This document shows, piece by piece, positions 25,184-34,296 of a stretch of 44,061 nt of DNA (positions are counted from its first letter, which is position 1; every line of letters begins with the position of its first letter). Under the pieces are notes generated by a model. The model worked only from the letters and a program-made list of their open reading frames with translations, was not told where the DNA came from and searched no databases. The stretch covers positions 1 through 44,061 of the forward strand of contig JAUVYN010000020.1 of assembly GCA_030603065.1 (NCBI GenBank), written 5' to 3'. This DNA comes from Pseudomonas sp. (lineage in GTDB: Bacteria; Pseudomonadota; Gammaproteobacteria; Pseudomonadales; Pseudomonadaceae). A program made the position numbers and the translations under genes.

Positions 25184-27973
25184 ATGACCCTGGCGCTAAT
25201 CGTCCTGTTTCCGCTCGTCGGAAGCATTCTCCCGTTGCTGACCAATCGCAGCGGCCGTTCGCTTTGTGCGCTGGCCACCATGCTGCCGCCGGTCCTGGGT
25301 CTGATTCTGCTCTGGCAATACGTGCCAGCGGTGTTCGCCGGGGAAACCGTGGTCCACAGCTGGCCCTGGCTCGAACGAGTCGGGCTGCATCTGAGCTTCC
25401 GGGTGGACGGCCTGGCCTTCCTCTTCGCCCTGATGATTATGGGCATCGGCATTCTGGTCATTCTCTACGCGCGTTATTACCTCTCCAAGAACGACCCGAT
25501 GGGCCGCTTCTTCGCCTATCTGCTGCTGTTCATGGCGGCCATGCTCGGGGTGGTGCTGTCGGAAAACCTGCTGCTGATGATGTTCTTCTGGGAGCTCACC
25601 AGCCTGTCCTCGTTCCTGTTGATAGGTTACTGGTCCCACTCCACCGACGCGCGCAAGGGCGCCCGCATGGCTCTGGCGGTGACCGGGGGCGGCGGTCTGG
25701 CGTTGCTCGGCGGGATACTGCTGCTCGGGCAGATCGTAGGCAGTTACGAGCTTACCGACGTGCTCGCTGCCGGTGATGTAATCCGCGCTCATGCGCTCTA
25801 TCCGGTGGTGCTGGTGCTGGTGCTGCTTGGCGTCTTCACCAAGTCGGCGCAGTTCCCATTCCACTTCTGGCTGCCCCATGCCATGGCCGCGCCCACGCCG
25901 GTCTCGGCCTATCTGCACTCGGCGACCATGGTCAAGGCCGGGGTGTTCCTGCTGGCCCGGCTGTATCCCGCGCTATCGGACACGACCCTGTGGTTCATGC
26001 TGGTCAGCATAACCGGCATGGCGACGCTGTTGCTGGGCGCCTGTACCGCGCTGTTCAAGCATGATCTGAAGGGGTTGCTGGCCTACTCGACCATCAGTCA
26101 TCTGGGCCTGATCACCCTGCTGTTCGGTCTGGATACCAAGCTGGCGGCGGTTGCGGCGGTGTTTCACATCATCAACCACGCCACCTTCAAGGCCTCGTTG
26201 TTCATGGCCGCAGGGATAATCGATCACGAGACCGGCACCCGCGACATGCGCCGCATCAACGGGCTCTGGCGGTTCATGCCGCACACTGCCACGCTGGCGA
26301 TGGTGGCGGCCTCGGCGATGGCTGGCGTCCCGCTGCTCAACGGCTTCCTGAGCAAGGAGATGTTCTTCACCGAAACCCTGCAGCAGCACCAGTTCGGCAA
26401 CTTCAGCTGGATCATTCCGCTGGTCGCGACCCTGGCAGGCATCTTCTCGGTGGCCTATTCCCTGCGCTTCATCCATGACGTGTTCTTCAACGGCAAGCCA
26501 GTCAATCTGCCCAAGTACCCGCCCCACGAGCCGCCGCGTTACATGAAGGTGCCGGTGGAGGTGCTGGTGGCGCTGTGTCTGCTGGTAGGGTTGGCACCAG
26601 CCTGGACCGTGGCCAGTCTGCTGGCCGTCGCAGCTGGCTCCACCCTCGGCGGGGAGCTGCCGGACTACAGTCTGGCGATCTGGCACGGGGTGAACCTGCC
26701 GCTGATCATGAGTGTGGTTGCGCTGGTGCTCGGAGTTCTGGTCTATGCCCGACGCCGCCGGCTGTTCGACTGGTATGAAGGGCTGCCGGAACTGGACGGC
26801 AAGCTGGTGTTCGAGCGGATAGTGCAGGGTGCAGTGCGGCGAGCCGGGCAGTTCACTCTACTGCTGGAGAACGCTTCGCTACAGCGTTACCTGGCCTGCA
26901 TGCTGATCGCCGCGCTGGTGGTCAGCGGTTACTGGCTGCTGCAACTGCCGGCCCTGCAGGGCAGCGTGACGCTGAGTCCGGTCGATGGGGTGACGCTTAT
27001 CGGTGCGCTGATGCTGGTGGTCGCCGCTGGCGCCACCGTGTACTGGCACCGCCAACGGCTGGTTTCGCTGATCATGCTCAGCGTGGTCGGTCTTATGGTG
27101 GCGTTGGCCTTCGCACGCTTCTCTGCGCCGGACCTGGCACTGACCCAGCTGTCGGTCGAGGTGGTGACCATCATTCTGCTGATGCTCGCACTTTTCCTGC
27201 TGCCGCGCACTACTCCGGACGAGTCCACCCGCCTGCGCCGCGGCCGCGACATTACCCTGGCCGGGCTTTCCGGACTGCTGGTCGGCGGGCTGGCCTATGC
27301 GGTCATGACCCGACCCTATGAAAGCATTGCCGGGTTTTTCCTCGAGAACAGTTACAGCGGCGGCGGTGGCACCAACGTGGTCAACGTGATTCTGGTCGAC
27401 TTCCGGGGCTTCGATACTCTGGGTGAGGTGTCGGTGCTGGCGATCGCCGGCGTCGCCATCTATGCGCTGATCGACGGCCTGCGCCTGCGCATCCCCCAAA
27501 CCGATGCGCTGGGCCGGCCCTGGGCCCGCGACCCGCATCCGATCATGCTGGCCAATCTGTCCCAGGTGATCCTGCCGCTCGCCTTGCTGGTCTCGGTTTA
27601 CATCTTCCTGCGTGGGCACAACCTGCCGGGCGGCGGCTTCATCGCCGGTCTGATTACCGCCGTGGCGCTGATCCTGCAATACATCGCCAATGGCGAGAAA
27701 TGGACCAGCGAGCGCTGGGGCGTGAATTATCACTGGCTGGCCGGGATCGGCGTGATAATCGCCGGCCTGACCGGGGTCGTCAGCATGGCGCTGGGCTATC
27801 CCTTCCTGACCAGTGCCTTCGACTACTTCCCGATCCCCCTGGTGGGCAAGGTAGAGCTGGCCAGCGCCATGGTCTTCGACCTTGGGGTTTACCTGACCGT
27901 GGTAGGCGCCACGCTGCTGATCCTTGCCAACCTCGGCAAGGTTTCGCACAGCCGCTCGATGGAGACGCTCTGA
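25184..27973 (+). CDS. mrpA: Mrp Na+/H+ antiporter subunit A, fused to B domain (operon 2)
   Basis: The 929-aa second MrpA-B fusion has the same order of modules as the first: the Glu of [15 protein letters not shown] (Glu137), [49 protein letters not shown], and an MrpB domain with [15 protein letters not shown] and [17 protein letters not shown]. Sequence differs widely from the first copy outside these motifs, so it is not a recent duplicate. The ATG at 25184 is preceded by GGAGTG 9-14 bases upstream, inside the inverted repeat. Its stop shares one base with the mrpC start (TGATG). Confidence 0.95.
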   Translation: MTLALIVLFPLVGSILPLLTNRSGRSLCALATMLPPVLGLILLWQYVPAVFAGETVVHSWPWLERVGLHLSFRVDGLAFLFALMIMGIGILVILYARYYLSKNDPMGRFFAYLLLFMAAMLGVVLSENLLLMMFFWELTSLSSFLLIGYWSHSTDARKGARMALAVTGGGGLALLGGILLLGQIVGSYELTDVLAAGDVIRAHALYPVVLVLVLLGVFTKSAQFPFHFWLPHAMAAPTPVSAYLHSATMVKAGVFLLARLYPALSDTTLWFMLVSITGMATLLLGACTALFKHDLKGLLAYSTISHLGLITLLFGLDTKLAAVAAVFHIINHATFKASLFMAAGIIDHETGTRDMRRINGLWRFMPHTATLAMVAASAMAGVPLLNGFLSKEMFFTETLQQHQFGNFSWIIPLVATLAGIFSVAYSLRFIHDVFFNGKPVNLPKYPPHEPPRYMKVPVEVLVALCLLVGLAPAWTVASLLAVAAGSTLGGELPDYSLAIWHGVNLPLIMSVVALVLGVLVYARRRRLFDWYEGLPELDGKLVFERIVQGAVRRAGQFTLLLENASLQRYLACMLIAALVVSGYWLLQLPALQGSVTLSPVDGVTLIGALMLVVAAGATVYWHRQRLVSLIMLSVVGLMVALAFARFSAPDLALTQLSVEVVTIILLMLALFLLPRTTPDESTRLRRGRDITLAGLSGLLVGGLAYAVMTRPYESIAGFFLENSYSGGGGTNVVNVILVDFRGFDTLGEVSVLAIAGVAIYALIDGLRLRIPQTDALGRPWARDPHPIMLANLSQVILPLALLVSVYIFLRGHNLPGGGFIAGLITAVALILQYIANGEKWTSERWGVNYHWLAGIGVIIAGLTGVVSMALGYPFLTSAFDYFPIPLVGKVELASAMVFDLGVYLTVVGATLLILANLGKVSHSRSMETL

Positions 27974-28302
27974 TGGAACTGCTGTTTGCCATTACGCTGG
28001 GCCTGCTGACGGCTTCGGGCGTTTATCTGCTGCTTCGCGCGCGGACCTTCCCGGTGGTGGTCGGGCTGACGCTGATCAGCTACGCCGTCAATCTGTTCCT
28101 GTTCGCCATGGGTCGCCTCAACACTGGCATGCCGGCGGTGCTGGGCCGTTCCGCCGAGTATGCCGATCCCTTGCCCCAGGCGCTGGTGCTCACGGCCATC
28201 GTGATCGGCTTTGCCATGACCGCCTTCGCGCTGGTGCTGGCGCTGCGCGGGCAGGGTGAACTGGATACCGACCACGTCGATGGCAAGGGAGAGCGCAAGT
28301 GA
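27973..28302 (+). CDS. mrpC: Mrp antiporter subunit C (operon 2)
   Basis: The 109-aa NuoK-like subunit starts at ATG 27973, overlapping the mrpA2 stop. It has three helices (LLFAITLGLLTASGVYLLL, VVVGLTLISYAVNLFLFAMG, PLPQALVLTAIVIGFAMTAFALVLAL), with the invariant PLPQALVLTAIVIGFA and a short charged tail ending GKGERK. It lacks the acidic extension of the operon 1 copy. The ATGA overlap with mrpD2 is retained. Confidence 0.93.
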   Translation: MELLFAITLGLLTASGVYLLLRARTFPVVVGLTLISYAVNLFLFAMGRLNTGMPAVLGRSAEYADPLPQALVLTAIVIGFAMTAFALVLALRGQGELDTDHVDGKGERK

Positions 28303-29822
28303 ACCACTGGCCGATCCTGCCGATTCTGCTGCCCATGTTCATGGGCGCTCTGCTGTTGCTGGTCGCCCGTACCAGCATGTCGCTCAAGCGCAGCCTGTCG
28401 ATCGTCGCAACCCTGCTGCAACTTCCGTTTGCCGTGATTCTGCTGCTGCAGGCCGGGCAGGGCACCGAGGTCTATGCTGCCGGCAACTGGATCCCGCCCT
28501 ACGGCATCGTGCTGGTTGTCGACCGGCTGGCAGCCTTCATGCTGCTGGTCACGGCGGTGCTGGCTGCCGCGGCGGTGCTCTACGCCAGTCGCGGCGATGA
28601 CAGCATCGGACGCAACTTCCATGCACTGTTCCAGTTCCAGCTGATGGGCATCAACGGTGCCTTCCTGACCGGCGATCTGTTCAATCTTTTCGTGTTCTTC
28701 GAGATTCTGCTGATCGCCTCCTATGCGCTGCTGCTGCATGGGGCGGGTGCCTCCCGGGTGCGCGCCGGTCTGCATTATGTGCTGCTCAACCTGCTTGGTT
28801 CGGCGCTGTTCCTGATTGCGGTAGGTACGCTGTACGGCCTGCTGGGTACGCTCAACATGGCCGATCTGGCGGTGCGCGTGACCCAGGTGCAGCCCGAGGA
28901 CGCGCCCCTGATAGCGGCTGCCGCGATGCTGCTACTCGTGGTGTTCGGCCTCAAGGCAGCCATGTTCCCGCTGTACTTCTGGCTGCCCCGCGCCTACGCC
29001 TCGGCCACGGCGCCGGTCGCTGCGCTGTTCGCGATCATGACCAAGGTGGGACTGTATTCGATCCTGCGGGTCTACACGCTGCTGTTCGGCGAAGGAGCTG
29101 GCGAACTGGCGCAACTGGTCAATGACTGGTTGTGGCCCGCGGCTCTGGTGACCATCGCCCTTGGGGCGATCGGCGCACTGGCGGCAAGCACGCTGAGTGG
29201 TCTGGTCGCCTATCTGGTGGTGCTCTCGGTCGGTATCCTGCTTTCCGGCATCGCCATCGGCAACCAGGGCGCGTTGACCGCCGCGCTCTACTATCTGGCG
29301 CACTCGACCTGGATCAGCGGTGCGCTCTTTCTCATGGCCGGGATGCTCGGGCGTATGCGCGGGCCGCGCTTCGGCGTGCGTCTGCTGGCCGGCCCGAAAC
29401 TGCCAAACGGCCTACTGCTCAGCGGCCTGTTCTTCATCGCTGCGATATCCGTGGTGGGCATGCCGCCCCTGTCCGGTTTCATCGGCAAGGTGTTGCTGCT
29501 CGGCTCGGCGGGTACCGGCGCAACGGCCGGCTGGCTTTACGCTACCGTGCTTGGCGGTGGTCTGATCGTTCTGGTTGCCCTGAGCCGTGCCGGCAGTACG
29601 CTATTCTGGCGGCACGACCCGGCACCGACTGCGGGTGAGCCGCTGGATCCGGTTCGCCTGGCGGCCATGGCGGTGTTGCTGCTGAGCAGTCCGGTCATGG
29701 TGCTGTTCGCTGCACCGCTACTGGATTATCTGGACGCAACCGCACTGCAGCTACTCGAGCCGTCCGGTTACATCGACAGCGTCCTTTCGACCCTCGCAGT
29801 CCGCCCAGGAGCCGAATCATGA
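28299..29822 (+). CDS. mrpD: Mrp antiporter subunit D (operon 2)
   Basis: The 507-aa NuoN/M-like subunit has about 14 helices. FVFFEILLIASYALLL carries the conserved Glu (near 134), FGLKAAMFPLYFWLPRAYASATAPVAALFAIMTKVG carries the Lys, and the AHSTWISGALFL segment takes the place of the more usual HH-x-x-VKANLFF of the first copy. That substitution changes a charged helix and may alter ion coupling or regulation. The gene is coupled to both neighbours by 4-base overlaps. Confidence 0.95.
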   Translation: MNHWPILPILLPMFMGALLLLVARTSMSLKRSLSIVATLLQLPFAVILLLQAGQGTEVYAAGNWIPPYGIVLVVDRLAAFMLLVTAVLAAAAVLYASRGDDSIGRNFHALFQFQLMGINGAFLTGDLFNLFVFFEILLIASYALLLHGAGASRVRAGLHYVLLNLLGSALFLIAVGTLYGLLGTLNMADLAVRVTQVQPEDAPLIAAAAMLLLVVFGLKAAMFPLYFWLPRAYASATAPVAALFAIMTKVGLYSILRVYTLLFGEGAGELAQLVNDWLWPAALVTIALGAIGALAASTLSGLVAYLVVLSVGILLSGIAIGNQGALTAALYYLAHSTWISGALFLMAGMLGRMRGPRFGVRLLAGPKLPNGLLLSGLFFIAAISVVGMPPLSGFIGKVLLLGSAGTGATAGWLYATVLGGGLIVLVALSRAGSTLFWRHDPAPTAGEPLDPVRLAAMAVLLLSSPVMVLFAAPLLDYLDATALQLLEPSGYIDSVLSTLAVRPGAES

Positions 29823-30325
29823 TGAGCGCCCGCGCCCTGTTGCCGCATCCCTGGCTCAGCCTGTTTCTCGTGATCGTCTGGCAGCTGATCATGAACGATC
29901 TGGCCCTGGGTACCCTGCTGATGGGGTTCGTGCTGGCCTGGGGCATCCCGATGCTGACCCACAGGTTCTGGCCGCACCCGCCCACCCTGCACCGCCCGCG
30001 GGTGCTGCTGCGCTTTACCCTGCGGGTGCTTGCGGACATTCTTACCGCCAATCTGGAAGTCGCCAGGCTGATCCTTGGTCCAAGCTCCCGGCTGCAGCCG
30101 GCCTTCGTTGAATATCCACTCGAGCTCACGCATGACTTCGCCATCAGTCTGTTGTGCAGTACGGTGTCCCTGACGCCCGGTACGGTTTCTGCCGACATCA
30201 GCGAAGATCGCCGCACGCTGCTGATCCACGGGCTGGATGTGGCCGATGAGCAGGCGCTCATCGATACCATCAAGCAGCGCTATGAACTGCCCTTGCTGGA
30301 GGTCTTCGAATGCTCCAAACGGTAA
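29819..30325 (+). CDS. mrpE: Mrp antiporter subunit E (operon 2)
   Basis: The 168-aa protein has N-terminal hydrophobic segments (LSLFLVIVWQLIMNDLALG, LLMGFVLAWGIPML) and the MrpE motif ISLLCSTVSLTPGTVSADI near 111-129, followed by the soluble domain (LLIHGLDVADEQALIDTI). Two adjacent ATG codons (29819, 29822) could start it; the first overlaps the mrpD2 stop. It overlaps mrpF2 by 16 bases. Confidence 0.93.
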   Translation: MMSARALLPHPWLSLFLVIVWQLIMNDLALGTLLMGFVLAWGIPMLTHRFWPHPPTLHRPRVLLRFTLRVLADILTANLEVARLILGPSSRLQPAFVEYPLELTHDFAISLLCSTVSLTPGTVSADISEDRRTLLIHGLDVADEQALIDTIKQRYELPLLEVFECSKR

Positions 30326-30579
30326 TCATCATTTGTCTCGGCATCATGTCGGTCGCGGTGGTACTGAACATGCTGCGCCTGCTCAAGGGACCGGATCTGC
30401 CGGATCGTATCCTGGCGCTCGATACCCTTTACATCAATGCGATCGCACTGATCATGCTGCTTGGCCTGTTTCTCAGCTCGGACCTGTTCTTCGAGGCTGC
30501 GCTGCTGATTGCGGTAATGGGTTTCGTCGGGACCGTGGCCATCGCCAAGCATCTGCTGCGCGGCGACATCATCGAATAG
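30310..30579 (+). CDS. mrpF: Mrp antiporter subunit F (operon 2)
   Basis: The 89-aa protein is of normal length for MrpF. It has three helices, the signature LRLLKGPDLPDRILALDTLYINAI, and an acidic residue in the third helix (FFEAALLIAVMGFVGTVAIAKHLL). It starts within mrpE2. Ten bases separate it from mrpG2, the only non-overlapping junction in this operon. Confidence 0.93.
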   Translation: MLQTVIIICLGIMSVAVVLNMLRLLKGPDLPDRILALDTLYINAIALIMLLGLFLSSDLFFEAALLIAVMGFVGTVAIAKHLLRGDIIE

Positions 30580-30589
30580 GAGCACGATC

Positions 30590-30928
30590 TTGGAAACTGC
30601 AATCTGGGTAGAGTGGGTGGTAGCGGCCCTGCTGCTGATCGGCAGCCTGTTCGCGCTGATCGGCTCGATAGGCCTATGGAAGCTGCCGGACTTCTACATG
30701 CGCCTGCACGGCCCGACCAAGGCGACGACGCTGGGCGTTGGCGCTCTGGTGATCGGCTCGCTGATCTACTTCAGCACCCGAGGCGAGGGGCTTAGCCTGC
30801 ACGAATTGCTGATCACCATCTTTCTCTTCATGACCGCACCAGTGAGTGCCAATATGCTGGCCAAGGCAGCCATGCACGAGCGGCTCAAGCGAGTCGAGCG
30901 CACCCGCGGCGAGCCCTGGGGCCAGTAA
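30590..30928 (+). CDS. mrpG: Mrp antiporter subunit G (operon 2)
   Basis: The 112-aa protein starts with TTG at 30590, preceded by AGGAG at about 8 bases. It carries GSIGLWKLPDFYMRLHGPTKATTLGVGALVIG, the MrpG signature, and three helices. The tail is basic (HERLKRVERTRGEPWGQ), in contrast with the acidic His-rich tail of the first copy. It is the last gene of the tandem operons; the hairpin after it belongs mainly to the convergent OmpA-like gene but could act on both strands. Confidence 0.92.
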   Translation: METAIWVEWVVAALLLIGSLFALIGSIGLWKLPDFYMRLHGPTKATTLGVGALVIGSLIYFSTRGEGLSLHELLITIFLFMTAPVSANMLAKAAMHERLKRVERTRGEPWGQ

Positions 30929-30950
30929 GTTTCGGGCCCTGAAACGAAAA

Positions 30951-30977
30951 AGCCCCCGCGGAAGACCGGCGGGGGCT
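30951..30977 (-). terminator. Rho-independent terminator between mrpG2 and the OmpA-like gene
   Basis: A perfect 9-bp stem, AGCCCCCGC/GCGGGGGCT, with a 9-base loop. Read on the minus strand it is followed by TTTTTCGTTTC, so it ends the OmpA-like transcript. Read on the plus strand the tail is CTCGTTC, giving weaker function for the mrp operon. Confidence 0.85.
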
Positions 30978-30996
30978 CGTTCATGCGGCGCTGGCC

Positions 30997-31548
30997 TTAT
31001 TGCGCCATGGCGACCCGAGCAGGGTAGGGTGTCAGGACGATTTCTACGCGGTGGTTCAGGTTGCGGCCGGTCTCGGTAGCGTTGTCGGCGCGGGGCTGGT
31101 CTTCGCCCATCGAGCTCAGCTGCAGACGCTGACGGCTCACACCGGCCATCAGCAGAACGCTGGCAACCGACTGGGCACGCTCCAGGCTCAGGCGCTTATT
31201 GAGTTCGTCGTCACCGGCGCTGTTGCTGTGGCCGACGATGGCATACTGGGTCTCTTCATCATCCTTGATCGCCTTGGCGACGCGGGACAGCGGGACCAGC
31301 CCGGAGGGCAGCAGCAGGGTGCGCTTGGGATGGAAGTTGCCGTTGACCGGAATGATCAGGCGAATCTGCTCACCTTCGCGCTCAAGCTCGTAGCCTTCGG
31401 CTTCGGCTATCGCGGTCAGTGCTTCCACGCGTGGTTCTGCCCAGGATACTACCGGCGGCGCCTCTGGCGGCGGGGTCGGAGCGCGGCTGGAACAGGCTGC
31501 TAGAGTTAGAACCAGAGTCGACACAGCGAGTGTTTTTATGACTTTCAT
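30997..31548 (-). CDS. OmpA-domain lipoprotein
   Basis: The start at 31548 (MKVIKTLAVSTLVLTLAAC) gives a lipoprotein signal with lipobox LAAC; the frame continuing to 31662 is unlikely coding. Residues about 75-175 form an OmpA C-terminal (peptidoglycan-binding) domain: YAIVGHSNSAGDDELNKRLSLERAQSV, SSMGEDQPRADNATETGRNLNHRVEIVL. The GHSN...N...LSxxRA pattern includes the Asp/Arg residues that hold diaminopimelate. It probably tethers outer membrane and cell wall. A Pro-rich linker (PTPPPEAPPV) follows the lipid anchor. Confidence 0.88.
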   Translation of the reverse strand: MKVIKTLAVSTLVLTLAACSSRAPTPPPEAPPVVSWAEPRVEALTAIAEAEGYELEREGEQIRLIIPVNGNFHPKRTLLLPSGLVPLSRVAKAIKDDEETQYAIVGHSNSAGDDELNKRLSLERAQSVASVLLMAGVSRQRLQLSSMGEDQPRADNATETGRNLNHRVEIVLTPYPARVAMAQ

Positions 31549-31698
31549 GAATTGCGTCCGATTTTCAAAGACCTGGGAAAGAGACCTGCAGTAAATTAGC
31601 AACTTCAGCTGCGCAGAGAGTAACATTCCGCAGTGAATTTGTGACCAGATACCAGATCGCATTATCTAGACCAATGCGTTATCCAACGAGGGCCACAT

Positions 31699-32346
31699 AT
31701 GACTGGCGGTACTAACTACTGGCATTTTGCCGGACTGATAATAGCTGCGTTTGCCGCGGCCGGCTGCAGCACCTGGTCGGAACGGGGCGAAATCGAGAGT
31801 CGCCGGGTTTCCGGCCTGCTTGAAAACCGTCAGGGGCAATGGCACCTCGAACCCTGCAATCAGGAGCAGGAGCTGATCATCGCCGATGCCGGGGAACTCG
31901 ATACTCTGTTCGATCGGGTCACCCAACCGGGGCAAACCGCGATCTTCGTCGATCTGGAAGGGACGGTTCGGGCGGACTGGTCGATGCGGGTGGAGCGGAT
32001 TCTGCGCATGGAGTCAGCCGGCCGTGGCTGCGCCGCCGAGCGTGCCGCCACCGAACACTGGGTGGCCGAAAGCCTGAGCCGCGACTGGCGCATGGTGATC
32101 GACCGTCAGGGCATCGAGTTCACCGACGAGCAGAATCAGGCGACCGGGCCGGTAGCGATGATTTCCGAGCAGTTGCCCGACGGCGTCATGAGCTTTCGCA
32201 GCGAGCAGGATGCGGCCCTCGAGCTGTGGCTCTATCCGCAGCAGTGCTTCGACTACGTAAACGACTTTCGTCATCTGACCGCAACCCTGATCGTCGATGG
32301 CAAACGCATGAACGGCTGCGCCTACAAGGGCGCATCCCCCCGATAG
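31699..32346 (+). CDS. COG3650-like lipoprotein, 215 aa
   Basis: The ATG at 31699 has GAGGG upstream. A signal with lipobox AAAGC (Cys23) opens the protein. The mature part has a repeated small-domain look, with GQWHLEPCNQEQELIIAD, and a second domain toward the C-terminus with PQQCFDYVNDFRHLTATLIVDGKRMNGCAYKG. The CxD...G..L.GCA ending is seen in COG3650/HslJ-type META-like outer-membrane proteins. Function is unknown. It is divergent from the OmpA-like gene. Confidence 0.7.
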   Translation: MTGGTNYWHFAGLIIAAFAAAGCSTWSERGEIESRRVSGLLENRQGQWHLEPCNQEQELIIADAGELDTLFDRVTQPGQTAIFVDLEGTVRADWSMRVERILRMESAGRGCAAERAATEHWVAESLSRDWRMVIDRQGIEFTDEQNQATGPVAMISEQLPDGVMSFRSEQDAALELWLYPQQCFDYVNDFRHLTATLIVDGKRMNGCAYKGASPR

Positions 32347-32374
32347 ACGCCTCAGTCAAGTGCAGGAGCAAGTC

Positions 32375-32677
32375 TTGTCCGAACCAACCGAAATCTACGC
32401 CGCCATTCTGGGTGCCACGGCGCCCATCGAATGGAAAACGCTCGCGCCACATTTTGCCCGCGGTGATCTGTTATGGGTCGATGCGACTCTGGACCTGGTG
32501 GCCGTCGCCGAAGCCCTGATCGCCGATGACAGCGCCCGGGTCAAGGGTTGGCTTGATGCCGGACAACTGGCTCAGGCGACCGACGCCCAGGCATCCGATT
32601 GGCATGAGCGCGACCCTGACAATCTCTGGGCGGTGGTCATTCGGCCCTGGGTGCTGGTGCAGGAACGGGCCGGCTGA
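32375..32677 (+). CDS. DUF2288 family protein, 100 aa
   Basis: I chose the TTG at 32375 (MSEPTEIYAAIL) because CAGGAG lies 7-12 bases upstream; an in-frame GTG at 32360 would place this ribosome site inside the gene. The sequence WKTLAPHFARGDLLWVDATLDLVAVAEALIADD and the ending NLWAVVIRPWVLVQE are typical of the short cytoplasmic DUF2288 proteins of gammaproteobacteria and cyanobacteria. Function is unknown. It follows the COG3650-like lipoprotein gene by 28 bases and may be co-transcribed. Confidence 0.82.
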   Translation: MSEPTEIYAAILGATAPIEWKTLAPHFARGDLLWVDATLDLVAVAEALIADDSARVKGWLDAGQLAQATDAQASDWHERDPDNLWAVVIRPWVLVQERAG

Positions 32678-32704
32678 TCCTGCTAAATGATGATGAGCCT
32701 GGCT

Positions 32705-33469
32705 TCAGGCCAGCCGGGCGCGCAGCCAGGCGCTGAGCGCGTCCACCAGGATCACCATCAGCAGCATGGCGAGGATTACCGTCAGCGCCCGTGATTGCTG
32801 GAACAGGCTGAGCGTCACGTAGAGCATCTGACCCAGACCACCGGCGCCGACGAAGCCAAGCACCGCTGCCATCCGAATATTGTTTTCCCAACGGTACAGG
32901 CTGTAGGCCACCCACTGCGGCAGCACGCCGGGCAGGGTGCCATAGAAAAATGCCGCCACCGCGCCGGCGCCGGCGCCTCGCAGCGCCTCGGCAGGTTCTG
33001 CCGGTGCGTTTTCCAGCGCTTCGGCAAACAGCCTGCCGAGTACCCCGGCGGTGTGCAGGGCAATGGCCAGGGTCCCGGCAAAGGGTCCCAGACCGGCAGC
33101 CAGCACCATGAGCGCCGCCCAGACCAGTTCCGGAACCGAGCGCAGCGCATTGAGCAAAAGACGCGCCGCTGCTCGGGCCATTCTCCCCAGCCGTCCTGCC
33201 GCCAGTAGACTCAGCGCGGCCCCGGCCAATGCCGCAAGCAGCGTACCCATGGCAGAAATGGCCAGCGTCTCCAGCGTGCCCTGGTAGATCTGGGTCATCC
33301 AGGGCGTCGACAGGTCGGGCGGATAGAAGGAGCTGATGTAACTGGCCATCTGGGTCGGCCCGTCGCTGCGTACCAGTCCGGCCAGATCCAGCCCCAGAAA
33401 GCGGAACGAGGCGACCACCGCAATGGCGACCAGCAGCAGCCAGAACAACGCCTCGAAACGACCCTTCAT
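32705..33469 (-). CDS. PhnE-type ABC importer permease, second subunit
   Basis: The start at 33469 overlaps the first permease stop (ATGA). The 254-aa protein has about six helices. Its coupling loop with FFYGTLPGVLPQWVAYSLYRWENNIRMAAVLGFVGAGGLGQ is the EAA-like region of phosphonate-type permeases. It has LRSVPELVWAALM upstream, as in PhnE. The two permeases probably form a heterodimer around the ATPase. It is the last gene of a four-gene, tightly overlapping operon. Confidence 0.88.
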   Translation of the reverse strand: MKGRFEALFWLLLVAIAVVASFRFLGLDLAGLVRSDGPTQMASYISSFYPPDLSTPWMTQIYQGTLETLAISAMGTLLAALAGAALSLLAAGRLGRMARAAARLLLNALRSVPELVWAALMVLAAGLGPFAGTLAIALHTAGVLGRLFAEALENAPAEPAEALRGAGAGAVAAFFYGTLPGVLPQWVAYSLYRWENNIRMAAVLGFVGAGGLGQMLYVTLSLFQQSRALTVILAMLLMVILVDALSAWLRARLA

Positions 33470-34296
33470 GCCAGCCTCCGACGCAGCAAGGTGCTGAGCT
33501 GGTCGGCCAGCAGCACCAGCAGCAGGAAGGTCAGCAGGATGCTGGCTACTTCGCCACCAGCGAACATGCGGATCGACAGGTCGATCATCTGTCCAAGCCC
33601 GCCGGCCCCGACGAAGCCCATGATCACCGAAGCGCGGATCGCGCATTCCCAGCGATACAGGGTGTAGGAGGTCAGCTCCTGTGCCGCGCCGGGGACAATC
33701 CCGTAGAAAAAGGCTGCCAGGCGAGAAGCGCCGGCCTGCATCAGCGCCTGGGCTGGACGCCGGTCTACCGATTCGTAGATCTCGGCATAGACCTTGCCGA
33801 GCATGCCGCTGTAGGTGATGGCGATGGCCAGAACGCCAGCGGTGGGGCCAAGTCCGACGGCACGAACGAACAGCAACGCCCAGACGATTTCCGGAATGCT
33901 GCGCAGTATGATGAGCAGCAGGCGTACCGGATAGCGCAGCAGCTGTCCCAGTCGGCTGGGACGTTCGGCCAGGGCGGCACTCACGGAGAGGGAGCGGCTG
34001 GCGATCAGACTGAGGGGGACCGCCAGCAGCAACGCGAGAAACAGGCCGGCGGTGGCCATGGCCAGGGTTTCGATGGTGGCTCTGCCAAGCAGAGCGAGAA
34101 AGTCGGGGCTGCGCTCCGGGGGCCAGAAGCCACCCAGAAAGCGCGAGAAGGTATCGAGGTTGCGCGGATCGGTCAGCAGGCCGGGGTTGAACTCGGTCAG
34201 CACCAGCCCGGGCCAGAGCAGCAGCAGGATTACCGCCGTTGCCAGCAGACGCGGTAGCGCTGCTGGGTCCTGCCGGTGCCGGATGGCTACAGGCAT
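33466..34296 (-). CDS. PhnE-type ABC importer permease, first subunit
   Basis: The 276-aa membrane protein has about six helices, LRSIPEIVWALLFVRAVGLGPTAGVLAIAI, and the coupling loop FFYGIVPGAAQELTSYTLYRWECAIRASVIMGFVGAGGLGQ. These define the PhnE/PtxC permease family. It starts 10 bases inside the ATPase gene and overlaps the second permease by 4 bases. The similarity of the two permeases in the loop, but not elsewhere, suggests an old duplication. Confidence 0.88.
   Translation of the reverse strand: MPVAIRHRQDPAALPRLLATAVILLLLWPGLVLTEFNPGLLTDPRNLDTFSRFLGGFWPPERSPDFLALLGRATIETLAMATAGLFLALLLAVPLSLIASRSLSVSAALAERPSRLGQLLRYPVRLLLIILRSIPEIVWALLFVRAVGLGPTAGVLAIAITYSGMLGKVYAEIYESVDRRPAQALMQAGASRLAAFFYGIVPGAAQELTSYTLYRWECAIRASVIMGFVGAGGLGQMIDLSIRMFAGGEVASILLTFLLLVLLADQLSTLLRRRLA

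Noticed and set aside
25040-30928. Second mrp operon as a recent tandem duplication
   Set aside because: The copies differ strongly outside core motifs, in length and in tails, so they are not a recent copy or an assembly error.
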